Positions 19,040 through 29,840 of a DNA stretch of 64,000 nt are shown in pieces; position 1 is the first letter of the stretch; each line of letters opens with the position of its first letter. The position numbers and the translations under genes were made by a program. The notes beneath the pieces are model-generated. The model made no database searches, had not been told where the DNA came from, and saw only the letters and a list, made by a program, of their open reading frames with translations. The DNA comes from Haberlea rhodopensis (Eukaryota > Streptophyta > Magnoliopsida > Lamiales > Gesneriaceae). The DNA lies in contig CAJQUN010000001.1 of NCBI GenBank assembly GCA_907163345.1, positions 2,852,001 to 2,916,000 on the forward strand. The letters are read 5' to 3'.

Positions 19040-20370
19040 TATGTTTATATTTATGAAAAACAAAATAAAAATTCACGTGGTGCCTCTTAGATATGACAAT
19101 CTTACTAATGAGGCCCCTCCATTCTCTTTTGACCCGCCTTCTCCATCGTGTACATACGACTTATTCACATTCTAAGAATATCACCATCGTCCGGATTTTT
19201 ATGCGTCCTGTTTTCTTTACTATGTATTATTGATGTCGAGAAGAGTCAATGGTATTTTACAACTCACTTCAGGGCCAGATTTATTATCAAGTGTAAAGAC
19301 CCGAAAGCAAGCCCATAAAACGCTTACGATGCGTCACTCTCTTGAAAAAAATATGATTAATGAATTGAAATTAAACATAAAAAATTCAAAAAATACAAAT
19401 AGAGAAAGAAAAAAAAAGCAAAGATGGAAGAGAAAAAGCTGTACGGGTAGCGTTGTCCAGTTTTTAGGCAGAAGACCCGGCTCTCGAGTGCCAATACTTC
19501 TTTCTAGAAAATGCTCTGCGGTTTTTTTCTTGAAATGGTGTGTCCCTTCGTGTCCGGTTGCGATTTTTTGTGAAGTAATGCTTCCAAATGATGTCTTTCG
19601 GTGATGTCATTTGGTCAAGTAAAAATAGAACAACCATTAATTGAATTAAAACACTTTTGAAGATATTAAACACAAGATCAAAGCAAATTTCTGTACACTT
19701 GTTAGGTTTAATGCTTCGTGATTTGAAGTGATTCTATCACGAATCATAATCGTTGTATATTGGGAAACGATTGACGCTAAACCGTGAGCATTATAACGGG
19801 ACAATATTGTTTCAATGACGGAGATTAGAAATCTCGCATCGACATTCATTCTACAAAACCATTTTGTTACTTTATCTAAAAGATACATCCAGAGATATAC
19901 CTATTCATATATTTAGCTGGTTAATTATAAATTATAACCGAATAATTAGTTAAGCTCTTCCAGCAATGTTTCTACGATCGTTGTCAATACTATCTACACG
20001 TGCGGGGTAAAAGAGAATAAGAGATCATTAACCATTCACCTTGTTCTTGATAAAGATGCAACAATTAAAATAAAAAACACGAGTTTTGTATCTCTTATGT
20101 TTCGTTAAATTATCAAGTTCAAATGCTCTTATAAAACCGGAAATACTTGCATGCCCTCACTTTGGGCCCAACTTATACACAACCTCGATATTCAAATACA
20201 ATTTGATTGATCTATAAGTGGTCCCAAACGGGGTCCATAAAATTATTTTACCTTAATAAAACCATTAATCCGACAAAGATTTCAGTTTGAGTATCAAGAT
20301 TGGTGGTCACTCCCCGACCACCATCTTAAGATAGCATGATGAAAAATATTATTTTTTATTAATACAAGGG
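19040..20370. other. Intergenic region, nothing recognised
   Basis: ORFs of 69-124 codons at 19230-19888 have no recognisable domain and overlap on opposite strands. No clear repeat or RNA gene was seen. Confidence 0.4.
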
Positions 20371-20531
20371 AAATCTCCATAAATTAGTACTCGATAAATT
20401 AATAACCTCTCGAAAATGATCTCAACTTGGTCTTAACATTATTACTTTTATACTCGATAAATTAATAACTTCTCTAAATTAATAAAATTTTATGGTCCCA
20501 ACATCATTAATTTACAGAGGTTTTACTGTAA
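20371..20531. repeat. AT-rich dispersed repeat with CTCGATAAATTAATAAC units
   Basis: ACTCGATAAATTAATAAC occurs twice (about 20391 and 20453), and the segment ends with TTAATTTACAGAGGTTTTAC, partly complementary to the opening TCCATAAATTAGTA. This resembles a common plant MITE-like repeat. The ends are not resolved. Confidence 0.35.
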
Positions 20532-21153
20532 CATGTTCCGAGTTATAAGTGGAAGCATTTTTTTACTCGAATAATATGATCAAATTCTTATTTGGTAGTA
20601 CCATTCTATCTTCTTTGACAATGCGTGTAGACCTTTCATTGAGCAAAGATAGATCATTTTTTAAGTCACATTCATTATAATTGATCTAAAGTCTTGCTAG
20701 AGCATCACCTTTGGGGCTTTGATACTTGGTAGATTGGAAATAAAGATGGCAATGAGTTCAAGTAGGACCGGGGTTTGTTAACATGGACTTTACCATGACT
20801 CCCTTTAGGCTTAACCATATATTTTAAGGGGAAATTGCAAGGAAGTGCTCTTTTGGAAAACTTAAATCACTTAAGTCTTGGGAAAAACTTTAGTGCAAGA
20901 AAATCCAAGTTGGAAGAACTTCTATTCAAATAGGTCCAATTTTCAAATTTTCAGATCAATTGGGTTTTTTATTTGACTCTTTTACCTCTCAATGGTTAGG
21001 TGAGATTGCATTCTACTCCCTAGGCTTTTGTTTAGCTTACAAAATGGTCTCTATATAATATTTAATTATCTTTTATATCCTTATAATTATAAAGAAGTGG
21101 CATTTAATGTCTTCTTTTTACAAGTCCCCGTTTTTGCGATCCTTGGCACAAAA

Positions 21154-21166
21154 TGGTATCAGAGCC
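21154..21166 (+). other. Pararetrovirus primer binding site (Met-tRNA)
   Basis: TGGTATCAGAGCC, complementary to initiator Met-tRNA, lies upstream of all the viral ORFs. In caulimovirids this marks the start of minus-strand DNA synthesis. Confidence 0.8.
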
Positions 21167-21352
21167 TAGGTTTATTCTGGAAATACTATGTTAATATCTT
21201 GAAAATTAATTTGTAACATATACGGAGGAGACGATTCAAGAAATTATGGACCCGAACGAATGTTCGAACTGTCATTCTTACAGGTGGTATTTCCAGAAAT
21301 TGGAAAAACTAAACCAAAAGCATATGACAGAAGCTCAACGCTTCAACCATAA

Positions 21353-21902
21353 GTGAAAACTTTTACGATGAACATGTTTATGCACACCAGCATAAATCAT
21401 TACAAGAAATTGGAAAGGATGGCTAAGAGGCTTCATCAAGTGAACCTCCAACTTCAGTTCCAGTTAGCCGAACTTCAGGAAGACGATCATCCTGAACACG
21501 AGGATGTTGTTCCAGACCCCAATGATCCAACAGGGCCCGGACCAGATGATTAGGATGGGTGAACCAACCTTTCGAGAAATCGAGCCAGATTCTTCTAAGA
21601 TATCCCAAGATTTTAGAGAGATTCAGAAGACAGTGCAGCGTTATGGCTACCTTCAATACCATGTCCCTGCACAGATCCATCAAATTCAAAGTCAGATGGA
21701 GATTATGATTAAACATCAGAAGGAGATTCTTGAAAACCTTCAAGATGTTCAATCCCGAGTGAAGGAATTGGAGTCAATGCCAAGTCCGACAGAAAGAAGG
21801 AACGGAGGATGGTTGCCACCATCTTACGGAACAGAACCCCTTTTACACCAAAAAGGGAAAGCAGAGGAGGTCCGAAGGCCTTTGACTGAGACTGAAAAAT
21901 GA
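21353..21902 (+). pseudogene. Pararetrovirus leader-proximal ORFs, coiled-coil (virion-associated-like)
   Basis: Two overlapping frames. 21353-21553 has a leucine/lysine-rich helix (YKKLERMAKRLHQVNLQLQF) followed by an acidic Pro/Asp tail. 21504-21902 has FREIEPDSSKISQDFREIQK and MEIMIKHQKEILENLQDVQS with heptad-like hydrophobic spacing. Small coiled-coil proteins upstream of capsid occur in several caulimovirid genera (virion-associated proteins). The family resemblance is only structural, and the two frames were probably one ORF before an indel. Confidence 0.5.
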
Positions 21903-21942
21903 TTGCAGTCCTACGAGGAGAGCTCATACTTCCCACAAAGTA

Positions 21943-22149
21943 ATGAAAAGAATCAACCTGGAAGATCTACGTGATCTTGCTGATTCATTTGCGGGATTAA
22001 ATCTCGTAGAAATCAAGACAGGAAAACTTGTACAAAGACCTCCACCACAAGAGAGTTTCGGGTCACACAATCCACCCGAAGGTGATCAAAGTATGCCACA
22101 CAGGGAGGATTTCACCTCAGCAACTTTGGATCCCCAGTTGGAACAATGA
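21943..22149 (+). pseudogene. Pararetrovirus ORF fragment upstream of capsid-like ORF
   Basis: 68 codons beginning MKRINLEDLRDLADSFAGLN, ending in a Pro/Glu/Gln-rich stretch. It is not recognised. By position it could be the N-terminal arm of the capsid polyprotein, separated by later frameshifts from the ORF at 22293. Confidence 0.4.
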
Positions 22150-22292
22150 ACCGTTTCCAAATGCCAGATATCCATCAGACGCCCTACGGGAAATCACAGC
22201 TAGATCCAATCCATCCATATGGACTCATGCTCAACATGGATATTTTGGATTTCAAAAACAGATAAATTCTTATTGATGAATGGGCTTCAGCA

Positions 22293-23264
22293 ATGAGAAT
22301 AGCAGCAGGAACACTTGACTTAAGCAAAGAAGGATTCATTTTACTTCTAAAAATGAGTCTGGAAGGATCAGTCAAGATTGCCTGGGATCTTGGAGACCCA
22401 GGAACCAAGGAAGAAGTTTTAGCCGGAGAGTCCCTGAAAGAGATCGTGGACAAAATGGCGAGATTCTTCAAAATCTGTTTCATCGGAATACGCTACTTCG
22501 AAGGAATGGAGGAAGAAAAGGCTAAGAAATACAGACAAGCTCTAATTAGCCTGGAACTACATGACATCTGCTATGTAGACAAATACATCAAACTCTTTAC
22601 AGAGTATCGATGGAAGTCGAAGATAGCGGAAAAAGATGCAGCGGAGCTGTTCTTTGCCAAAATTCCGAGCCCATGGAGAGAAATGCTTATCCAGGAGTAT
22701 ACACCGCATGCAATCGAGACGGTGTCCAGAAGAATGTCATTTCTCAAAGTAAAGCTGGCAGAGTGGTGCTACCAAGCAAATCTCCAGAAAAATTTCAAGA
22801 AGCTCAGAGGAATCAACAAAATGGCTCATCTTTGTTGTACAGTAAATGATATCCCTACAATCATTGGGAACTACCCACAAAGGCGAAAGATGAAGAAGCA
22901 CAGAAGTCATCCATATGCCCGAAGAGGTAGTTCAAGAAGAAGTAGGTCTTCATGGAGACCTAGAAAGTTATGGTCAAAGCAGAAAGCTCGAAGCTACAGA
23001 TCGGGGCAAAGATCAGGACCAACAAGGAGTAGAATCTCGTCAATAGGTTCTATTCAAGCTAGTTCTAGCAGAGGACCAACGAAGAGGACTTTCAGACGTA
23101 CACCTACCCGTGCAAATGAGAGTTTCAGAGATTTTAACTGCTGGACATGCGGAGCGAAAGGACATATCTCTACAGATTGCCCAGAAAACCAAAGTCGTGG
23201 AGTAAGACAGTTCGAGCATACCAAGGAATTTGAAGATGCTGTCTATTTCCAGGATTTGATGTAG
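22293..23264 (+). pseudogene. Pararetrovirus capsid-like ORF with zinc knuckle
   Basis: 323 codons, open in frame for a few codons upstream of the ATG as well. The N-terminal two thirds is helical, with a conserved-looking block around YRQALISLELHDICYVDKYI and AELFFAKIPSPWREML. It is followed by a strongly basic Arg/Ser-rich tract (about residues 195-275) and a CCHC knuckle CWTCGAKGHISTDC at residues 283-296. The combination of helical core, basic tract and C-terminal CCHC is characteristic of caulimovirid coat proteins, which package the genome. Acidic residues follow and the frame stops at 23264, with coding resemblance continuing in the next frame. Confidence 0.75.
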
Positions 23265-23274
23265 GTGTATCAAT

Positions 23275-24579
23275 TTGAGGATATTCCCTCAAATGAAAGC
23301 ATCTACGAAGAAGAGATCTATTCTGAGGATGGAGGTGAATCTAGCTCAAAATCAGAGTGAAGGAGAGTTCCTTCAGCACGTAATTAAAGAAGAGTCGTCG
23401 GGGTTTTTCTCGCATACCACGGTTTCTCATAAAACCCTTATGAGGATCATGAAAGAAGAGCCAAAGCTTCAAATATATGATGGATTTACAATTGGAGCAA
23501 TGAAAAAAGCCATGGATATGACTGGTCTTCATAGCAGGAAGCATCAGATTATCCATAGGGTGACAACATGTGAATTTGCGATCCTAATGGAATTCACGGG
23601 AAACCAAATTGAGATGCAGTTAATCCCCTACAGAGAAATCCAGGAGATTAAGAACAAGGTCAAAAGAGAAGTTGCTAACACGCTCTCATGGATTCATATT
23701 GGAGCCATTAGAGTAATCATCAAGACAACTTTCGAGAAAGGAATTGATTCGCCCCTCAACCTGGCGATCTTTGACAAGAGAATCCCGAACCTCAAAGATT
23801 CTTGTTTGGGAGCAGTGGCAGGAAATCTGTATGCAGGAAAGATAGCCTTCAACATCTACCCGAGGATTGCATACAATTTAGGAGATCGAGACTTCAACAA
23901 AGTTCTCACGCTTCATCAAGATTTTAAAAGAGAAGATTTGATGAAAGAAGGGAACGGGCCTTACTCGATCACCTACAAGGTGTCATACGCACTCTCGAAT
24001 ACTCATCATTCAGAGGTATTCTTGAGAAAAGAATTCATCAAAGTCCCCAGAATCTTCGAAGACTTCGCCAAAGCGGTATTGCCAGATATTATTGATACTC
24101 CGACAATATGGGAGATCGACATGAGGATACATGATCAACATGTTCTGCACAGAAGCGGGAGCCTTATGATCGAGCCAAGAAGGATGTCTTTCCAACAAGA
24201 TAGGTTAATCAACAACTATCCAGGGGAAAAACAGAAGGCAGTCTTGAGCAGAATTCAGAAAATACCTGATGTATTCAAAACAATAGGAAAACTGAAATGC
24301 CCAGAAGGCTGGAGAGAAGTGCAGATAGTTTTCGACATCACCGAGAAGAACAATATCTTCCCTTGCGATGTCCTATATTATTTGCAACAACCTACAGTTG
24401 GCAAGTTTCAAGGAAACCTTCAGATTGGTGAAATTGATCTCACAATTGAAGGAATTGCCGGAAGTATCCCAGAACATCTTATTTTAGGGATTGAATTTCT
24501 CGAGGAACATAAACCTTGGGAAAGATTGCAAGATGGAATGGAATTCACGGTCGACGGAAAGAGATACCAAATTCGATGA
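23275..24579 (+). pseudogene. Pararetrovirus movement protein (30K superfamily)
   Basis: 434 codons. The 30K-type core lies near residues 135-225: WIHIGAIRVIIKTTFEKGID, PLNLAIFDKRI, GAVAGNLYAGKIAFNIYPRI and a conserved Asp (LGDRDFNKVL). Such proteins modify plasmodesmata for cell-to-cell spread. The C-terminal part (residues about 300-434) is a separate region (DVLYYLQQPTVGKFQGNLQI) leading towards the protease. It lies directly after the capsid-like ORF; in the genera I know, the movement protein precedes the capsid. It is recorded as a relic because its neighbours are broken, although this ORF itself is open. Confidence 0.75.
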
Positions 24580-24812
24580 CCACCAGTCAATTCTCAATAT
24601 ACATCTCCGTTGGATGTTATATGAGAAATACCGGGCAGAATATTTTGCAGCCTACATTGACTCAGGAGCTGGAATATGCACTACCACGCGAGAAATCTTC
24701 CCCAAAGACGTTAGTGAGAAATTACTGCCATTGCCGGAAGAGACTTTTCCAAACGGATCCTTATTCTTAATGAAGGAGTCCGCGGAGCGGAAATAATTAT
24801 CGGCGGAGCAGG
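24491..24812 (+). pseudogene. Pararetrovirus aspartic protease fragment
   Basis: A frame overlapping the end of the movement-protein ORF. The retroviral-type catalytic motif is YIDSGAGICTTT, at about 24653. The frame stops at 24796, and coding-like sequence continues in another frame (GAEIIIGG) to the junction with the hAT element near 24815. The rest of the protease is missing at the insertion site, and the polymerase region resumes at 39080. Confidence 0.7.
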
Positions 24813-24814
24813 CG

Positions 24815-25261
24815 GTACCCTAGGGGTGCTTACCGGGCCGGGTCAAACCGGACCCGGCCCGGATTCGGACCGTTAAGTCCGGTCCGAAACCGGAACCGGA
24901 CTTAACGGTTCCGGTTCGCCCCGGAACCAGTTAGAAACCGGCCCGGGGCGGTCCCGAAGAACCAAACCGGTAGCACCGCCGGTTCCGGTGCTACCGGTTT
25001 GGTTCCGATTCCGGAACCGGAACCGGTAGATTTAAAAAAAAAAATTAAAAAAAAAGAAGGCAACGTTAACAAATGTTAACGTTGCCTTCAACGTTAACAT
25101 TTGTTAACGTTGGCAACGGCTCTTAGCCGTTGCCAACGTTAACTTTTTATTTTTTTATTTTTAAAATTTTTTTAATCAAAAAAAAAACTATAAATAGGGG
25201 ATGTTGTGTTGTGTATTGTTTCATAACAATTCTTGTAACGAAAACTCATGCTTGAAAGTGA
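24815..25261 (+). mobile_element. hAT transposon 5' end with promoter, truncated
   Basis: Begins near TAGGGGTGCTTACCGGGCCG (24822), a hAT-like terminus, followed by about 200 bp of AACCGG/GGTTCCGG subterminal repeats. An AT tract and three stem-loops follow: 25056-25089 (16-bp perfect arms), 25090-25111 (10-bp arms) and 25109-25137 (13-bp arms). A TATA motif CTATAAATAGGGG lies near 25189. A 5' terminus, subterminal repeats and a TATA box fit the start of an autonomous hAT. The transposase and right end are gone, because the sequence switches to Sirevirus pol at 25262. Confidence 0.65.
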
Positions 25262-26337
25262 AATACATGAAAGTGAGAAACAGATGGTCTGTTACCAGTC
25301 CATATTTCATATGGAGTGAGATTCAGCTTCTTGTTAATCATAGATCGGTTTTGAGTGTAGCAAGCAGTATTTACAGCTTCTGCCCAGAACTTTTGAGAGA
25401 TTCCAGAATCAGCAAGCATTGTTCTTGCTGCTTCCTTGAGCGTTCTGTTTCTTCGTTCTGCAACTCCATTCTGTTGAGGAGTTCTGGCGGCTGAAAACTC
25501 ATGCTTGATTCCATGATCTTCTAGAAAGGATTCAAGATTCTGATTTGAAAACTCAGTGCCTTTGTCACTTCGAATCCTGTCTATGCTGGATGATTTCTCG
25601 TTCTGAGTGCGTTTCAGCAGCTTGATCAACTTCGGACCGGTCTGATCTTTACTGCTCAAAAATATAGTCCATGTAAAGCGTGAGTAATCATCAATAACAA
25701 CAAGAGTATACCGCATTCCCCCTAAACTTGTTATTGGTATAGGACCAAACAAGTCCATATGCAGTAATTCTAAACAGCGGGAGGAGGATTTGGCATTCTT
25801 GTTTTTGAAGGATGATCTGATCTGTTTGCCCATTTGGCAAGCTTCGCAGATCTTATCCTTAGCAAAATCGATCTTGGGCAGACCGATAACTAAATCATGT
25901 TTACACAGGCTAGCAATGGTCTTAAAGTTGATATGATTCAAGCGCTTATGCCATAGCCAGTGTTTATTATCATTGTTAGCGATGAAGCAAGTAGGATTAT
26001 CAGGTTGAGCATGATTCCAGTTAATCTTATATGTGTTTCCATTCCTGATTCCTACGAGCATGGTTATACCGTCTGATGATTTAACAGTGCAAGTGTGTTT
26101 GTGAAATTCTACAGCATAACCATTATCACAGAGTTGACTGATACTAATCAGATTATAGCACAGATTTTCAACTAACAGCACATCATTGATAATAATGTTA
26201 CCATGGACAATCTTACCCTTGCCCACGGTCTTACCCTTTGAGTTATCTCCGAAGATGATCTTGGGTCCAGTGCATTCTGTGACTTCAGACAGCAGCTTGA
26301 TGTTTCCAGTCATGTGACGAGAACACCCGCTGTCCAA
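25262..26337 (-). pseudogene. Sirevirus pol fragment: protease and integrase, truncated
   Basis: Protease motif [11 protein letters not shown] at the start, preceded in frame by WYL, so real translation continues upstream of 26337. A pre-integrase zinc region follows (HKRLNHINF ... [14 protein letters not shown]), then integrase with [15 protein letters not shown] and the E of [13 protein letters not shown]. The predicted protein is the same as the right copy until FHVF, where it is cut by the junction at 25262. Confidence 0.88.
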
Positions 26338-26402
26338 GTACCAATATGATGCGAGATTCTTCTGTACCTGTCATCACACATATTTATTGTTGGTACCCAA
26401 TC

Positions 26403-28355
26403 CTATTTGGGTCCAGAACGGATTAGCCCTTTGGGAACCCACACCTGTATCAGCTTTAGTGGCTTGTGTGTGTAGGGTGTGCTATGTGCTGGTCTGTTTC
26501 GATGTTGTGTGTGATAATGTGTGCGCTGTGAAAACCTTTGATTTTCATAAGGTAGTCTATATCTTCGTTGAATCGGTTTTGAGTTATAGTAATTGTATTG
26601 TCTTCCTTGCCTTCGATCTTGCACCTTTGGATTTGGTCTGATAGATGCAAATCTTGCTGGTGCCTTATCGTTGGCTTGGTCGACATAACCAATTCCTTTT
26701 CTCAGATTTTGATTCACGTAAGAGACTCCTGTTTGAATCTTAGGTGCTTCAGTTTCATATACTGTGCTGGATTTGACAAATGTCATTTGTTTGACTTGAT
26801 TCTTTACCAGCAACAGCTCAGATTCATCTTTGGTGCAATTTTTGGTGTCAAAGCCTATGCCGGTGAAATCACCGACATTTCTTTGAGCTTCTTGTAATTC
26901 TTCCAAGGATGTTCTGGATTTTGTCCATGTTTTGAATATATGTGAGAGCTTAGCATTTTGTGTGCTAATTCTCTTATTTTCTTCATGGAGCTGATCATAA
27001 GAGATTTTCAGCTTTTTCAGCTCGATCTGGAGATTTTTGCACTCACCCTGCTCAGGGCAGCTTGGTTTGTTGTGCTCATCCATTTGAGTACTGATTTTGG
27101 CTTTATTCTTCTCAAATGATTCAGCTAAGAACCTATAATCATTAGCCATGTCTTGCAGTGCGGACATGAGCTCTTCTCGTGTAAAATCATTTGATTCAAA
27201 GTCGAATACCTCATCTGTCTGACTCATTTCTTCATCTGCCATCAGACATTGAACCTCTTCTTCGCTTTCGCTGGAAGAATATTCAGAGCTGTCTGAATCG
27301 GAGTCAGTCTGAGCCCATTTGCTGTTTCCTTCTTCAGCAACTAGGACTTTTTGGGATTTTCCATGATTCTTGCGATCTTTGTGGTGCTTCTTCTTTCTAT
27401 CATCATGATGCTTCTCTTTCCGTTCTTCTTTCTTCGGTCTGGTGCAATCTGCAATAAAGTGTCCGGTCTTACCACAATTGTAGCAAGCCTGATCGTTAAC
27501 AGTATCATCTTTTCTTGATTTATAATGATGAGAGGGTTTGGAGTTCCTCTTATTTTTAGACATAAATTTACCGAATTTCTTTATAAATAATGGCATAGCA
27601 TCGTTACTCATCTGTTCAGCAGATCGGTCTGATGTTGAAGCGATCTGGTCTGGGATGGCTGCCAGGGCCTTGTTGGGTTGAGAGATGAATGGCTCTGCTT
27701 CACCTCTGCTTATTAGTTCAAACTCATAGGCCTTAAGATCTGCAAACAGATCATGAAGTTCAACCTTGTTAAGGTCTTTTGATTCCCTCATGGCAATGGT
27801 CTTTACATCCCATTCCTTTGGCAGAGCTCTCATTACTTTCAGAGTGATTTCTCTGTTAGAATATTCCTTCCCCAGACCATTCAGTTCATTTATGATGCTG
27901 GTGACTCTTTCATCAAACTCATTTAGAGTTTCACCACTTTTCATCTTTATGCTCTCAAATCTTTGAAGAGCCACAGTTAACTTGTTTTCTTTGGTCTGGT
28001 CGTTGCCTTCACATAGCTGTGCTATCTTCTCCCAAATTTCTTTGGCAGTAGAGCACATTTTGATTTTGCTGAACATGTTTTTGTCCAAAGTTTTGAACAA
28101 GATGTCTTTGGCCACATTATCGAGGTTAGCCTTCTTTCTATCCTCATTCGTCCAGAGGGATCTGTCTTTTTCTACCATTTGTGGTTCTCCACTGGTAGTG
28201 GCGACTGCTGTATTTATTTTTAGGATCTTCATTGGTCCATCAGTGATGATGAACCACATGTCGTCATCCTGAGCTGCCAGGTGAGCTTGCATTCTGATTC
28301 TCCAGTCATCATAGTCTTCCTTTGAGAACATGGGGATTTTGTTGAATGATGCCAT
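26403..28355 (-). CDS. Sirevirus-like Copia gag (left copy)
   Basis: 650 residues. The start MASFNKIPMFSKEDYDDWRI is a typical Copia gag opening. The UBN2-type gag domain spans about residues 60-230. A CCHC zinc knuckle CYNCGKTGHFIADC lies near residues 290-305, followed by a Lys/His-rich tract and a Ser/Glu/Asp-rich tract (SDSDSSEYSSSESEEE). A coiled-coil stretch is near 430-480. The C-terminus WVPKGLIRSGPK precedes a stop; pol is in another frame. Compared with the right copy (35906-37858) I count about ten amino-acid differences. It encodes the particle-forming, RNA-binding protein of the element, and the frame is intact although the element is truncated. Confidence 0.88.
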   Translation of the reverse strand: MASFNKIPMFSKEDYDDWRIRMQAHLAAQDDDMWFIITDGPMKILKINTAVATTSGEPQMVEKDRSLWTNEDRKKANLDNVAKDILFKTLDKNMFSKIKMCSTAKEIWEKIAQLCEGNDQTKENKLTVALQRFESIKMKSGETLNEFDERVTSIINELNGLGKEYSNREITLKVMRALPKEWDVKTIAMRESKDLNKVELHDLFADLKAYEFELISRGEAEPFISQPNKALAAIPDQIASTSDRSAEQMSNDAMPLFIKKFGKFMSKNKRNSKPSHHYKSRKDDTVNDQACYNCGKTGHFIADCTRPKKEERKEKHHDDRKKKHHKDRKNHGKSQKVLVAEEGNSKWAQTDSDSDSSEYSSSESEEEVQCLMADEEMSQTDEVFDFESNDFTREELMSALQDMANDYRFLAESFEKNKAKISTQMDEHNKPSCPEQGECKNLQIELKKLKISYDQLHEENKRISTQNAKLSHIFKTWTKSRTSLEELQEAQRNVGDFTGIGFDTKNCTKDESELLLVKNQVKQMTFVKSSTVYETEAPKIQTGVSYVNQNLRKGIGYVDQANDKAPARFASIRPNPKVQDRRQGRQYNYYNSKPIQRRYRLPYENQRFSQRTHYHTQHRNRPAHSTPYTHKPLKLIQVWVPKGLIRSGPK

Positions 28356-28383
28356 CAGCTTAATAGTCTTTGTGCTGATTAAG

Positions 28384-28404
28384 ATAACCTGGCTCTGATA
28401 CCAC
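28384..28404 (-). other. Primer binding site of the left Sirevirus
   Basis: On minus, the LTR end TAACA is followed by AG and TGGTATCAGAGCCAGG, complementary to initiator Met-tRNA. Confidence 0.85.
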
Positions 28405-28405
28405 T

Positions 28406-29571
28406 TGTTAGGATCGGTCCGGAGTGTTTAGAGGGGGGGGGTGAATGAACACTCCTTACAAAATTTATCCCTTGTGAATTCTTTCGGATTAGTGAAAGAA
28501 ATCTGTTACTTAATCAACTCTTTGAACAGAACAGACCACTAAGAAGTAAGTGCGGAAACGGTCTGCTCTTGTATAAGTAAGAACAGCTCGATGGCTAAGT
28601 GCAGAATGATAAAACACAGGATATGTTTCTGGAAGTTCGAAGGTGGTGTAATCCTTCTACGTCTCCCCTTCTTCCAATTAAGGAAGGTTTATACTAGAAG
28701 ACTTTGATTTATACAATCCTGTTGTACAAACCCGATTCAGGCTGGATTTACCTCACTACCAGTCTGAAACTCCTAGTCACTCAACCTGCTCAGACACACT
28801 CTGTCTGACAGTTACAATATGTTGCTCACTTCTATTTTTCAATGCACAATGCGCACAGTGATCCTACAATGATCAAATGTTGCAAAGTAATTGCGCTTAA
28901 ATAAATAACTTCAGCTCGAAAGCTTCTGAACTTTGTAAGCGTGCGCTGTTTTGCTTTCTAGTATATTTTTCAATTGATCAGCGTGAGTTGTAGAGTCGAG
29001 AGTCTTTTTCTTCTATTTGTTGCATCCTTTTATAGTTGAAGGTAGCAACGGCATTGTTTCCCTTAATGTGCAACTATGACTCTTTTTAAACTCTAAGAAA
29101 GCTACAGTCTTCTTCTTCAGGATACTTGCCGTTCTGGTATATGCTTTCGGCGACTGTCAGGTAAGCTCTTCTTTGTCTTCTTACCTATTATGGCAATCTT
29201 CAGTCTTTGGTCCATTGTAGCATTAATTGCAGCATTAAATGCTGCAATAAATAACCGTTGATGATTCGGACTGAGAAGCCATCTTATATGTATCCTTGAC
29301 TGCTCTGATCTGATAAAGGTTGAGATCGATCTGAAGCATCGATCTAGTCAGTCTGGAATCCATCGATCCGGTCTGATATGTAATATTCTTTATCAGTTTG
29401 CTCTGTTTTGTCCGATCGATCTGGTATGCCTAATTTCCATCGATCCGGTCTGAAATGCTTTGCCATCTTGCTCTGTTAAGTCCGATCGATCTGGTCAGTC
29501 TGATTTCTATCGATCCGGTCTGAACTGTTTTGTCATCTTTAAAATCTCATCGATAAGGTCCGGAACTAACA
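28406..29571 (-). repeat. Shared middle LTR of the Sirevirus tandem (3' LTR of right element, 5' LTR of left)
   Basis: 1166 bp. On + it runs from TGTTAGGATCGG to CCGGAACTAACA. It matches 37909-39079 (1171 bp): the 5-bp length difference is a G-run of 9 against 14, and I found only about three substitutions. The left side has a primer site, so it serves as a 5' LTR. The right side has a purine tract (minus: AAAAAGGGGGAATTT), so it also serves as a 3' LTR. The U3 part holds three repeats of about 70-77 bp around ATCGATCCGGTCTGA (29362, 29439, 29509). Confidence 0.92.
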
Positions 29572-29590
29572 AATTCCCCCTTTTTGATGA
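29572..29590 (-). other. Polypurine tract of the right Sirevirus
   Basis: On minus, CATCAAAAAGGGGGAATTT immediately precedes the 3' LTR start. This is the expected plus-strand primer. Confidence 0.8.
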
Positions 29591-29840
29591 TGACAAAACC
29601 TAGCTTCTAAGTCTTTTTAACCAGTCTTGATAAGAGCTCTGAAGCGAATGCTTTCGGATCGATTACTTCTTTGTTCAAAATAAATGAACATCATTAAGTT
29701 GGATTGATTAAATCTTCTTATTTTTAAGCCTTTATTATAGTTCAAAATAAATGAACAAGGACTTAATCGAAAGAAGAATTTTATTGATCACCAAGAAATC
29801 CTAAATACAGACAGTCTGACAAGTTAAACAACTTAGACTG

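Larger units (their letters stand above)
21154..24812 (+). mobile_element. Endogenous caulimovirid (pararetrovirus), left segment
   Basis: Integrated copy of a plant double-stranded DNA pararetrovirus (family Caulimoviridae). It opens with the Met-tRNA primer site TGGTATCAGAGCC (21154-21166), the conventional genome position 1, and runs in sense through coiled-coil ORFs, a zinc-knuckle capsid-like ORF, a 30K-type movement protein and the aspartic protease. It is then cut by inserted elements (24822-39079) and continues at 39080. Left plus right segments add to about 7.5 kb, close to one full circular caulimovirid genome. Multiple frame changes and stops show it is a non-functional relic. No LTRs flank it, which separates it from a retrotransposon. 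Confidence 0.85.
25262..28405 (-). mobile_element. Truncated left Sirevirus-like Copia element (gag and pol N-part)
   Basis: Minus-strand element whose 5' LTR is 28406-29571. It contains gag (28355-26403) and pol only as far as the integrase (26337-25262). The truncation point is abrupt: up to 25262 the DNA matches the right-hand element (from 34766) almost base for base, then turns into hAT sequence. The primer site is on minus just left of the LTR (about 28384-28404, TGGTATCAGAGCCAGG). The 3' half, including reverse transcriptase, is absent. Confidence 0.9.

Noticed and set aside
20800..21170. Possibility that the primer site at 21154 belongs to a Copia or gypsy element
   Set aside because: No LTR ends next to it and no matching LTR was found downstream. 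The ORFs that follow are caulimovirid (movement protein, capsid-like zinc knuckle), so a pararetrovirus fits better.
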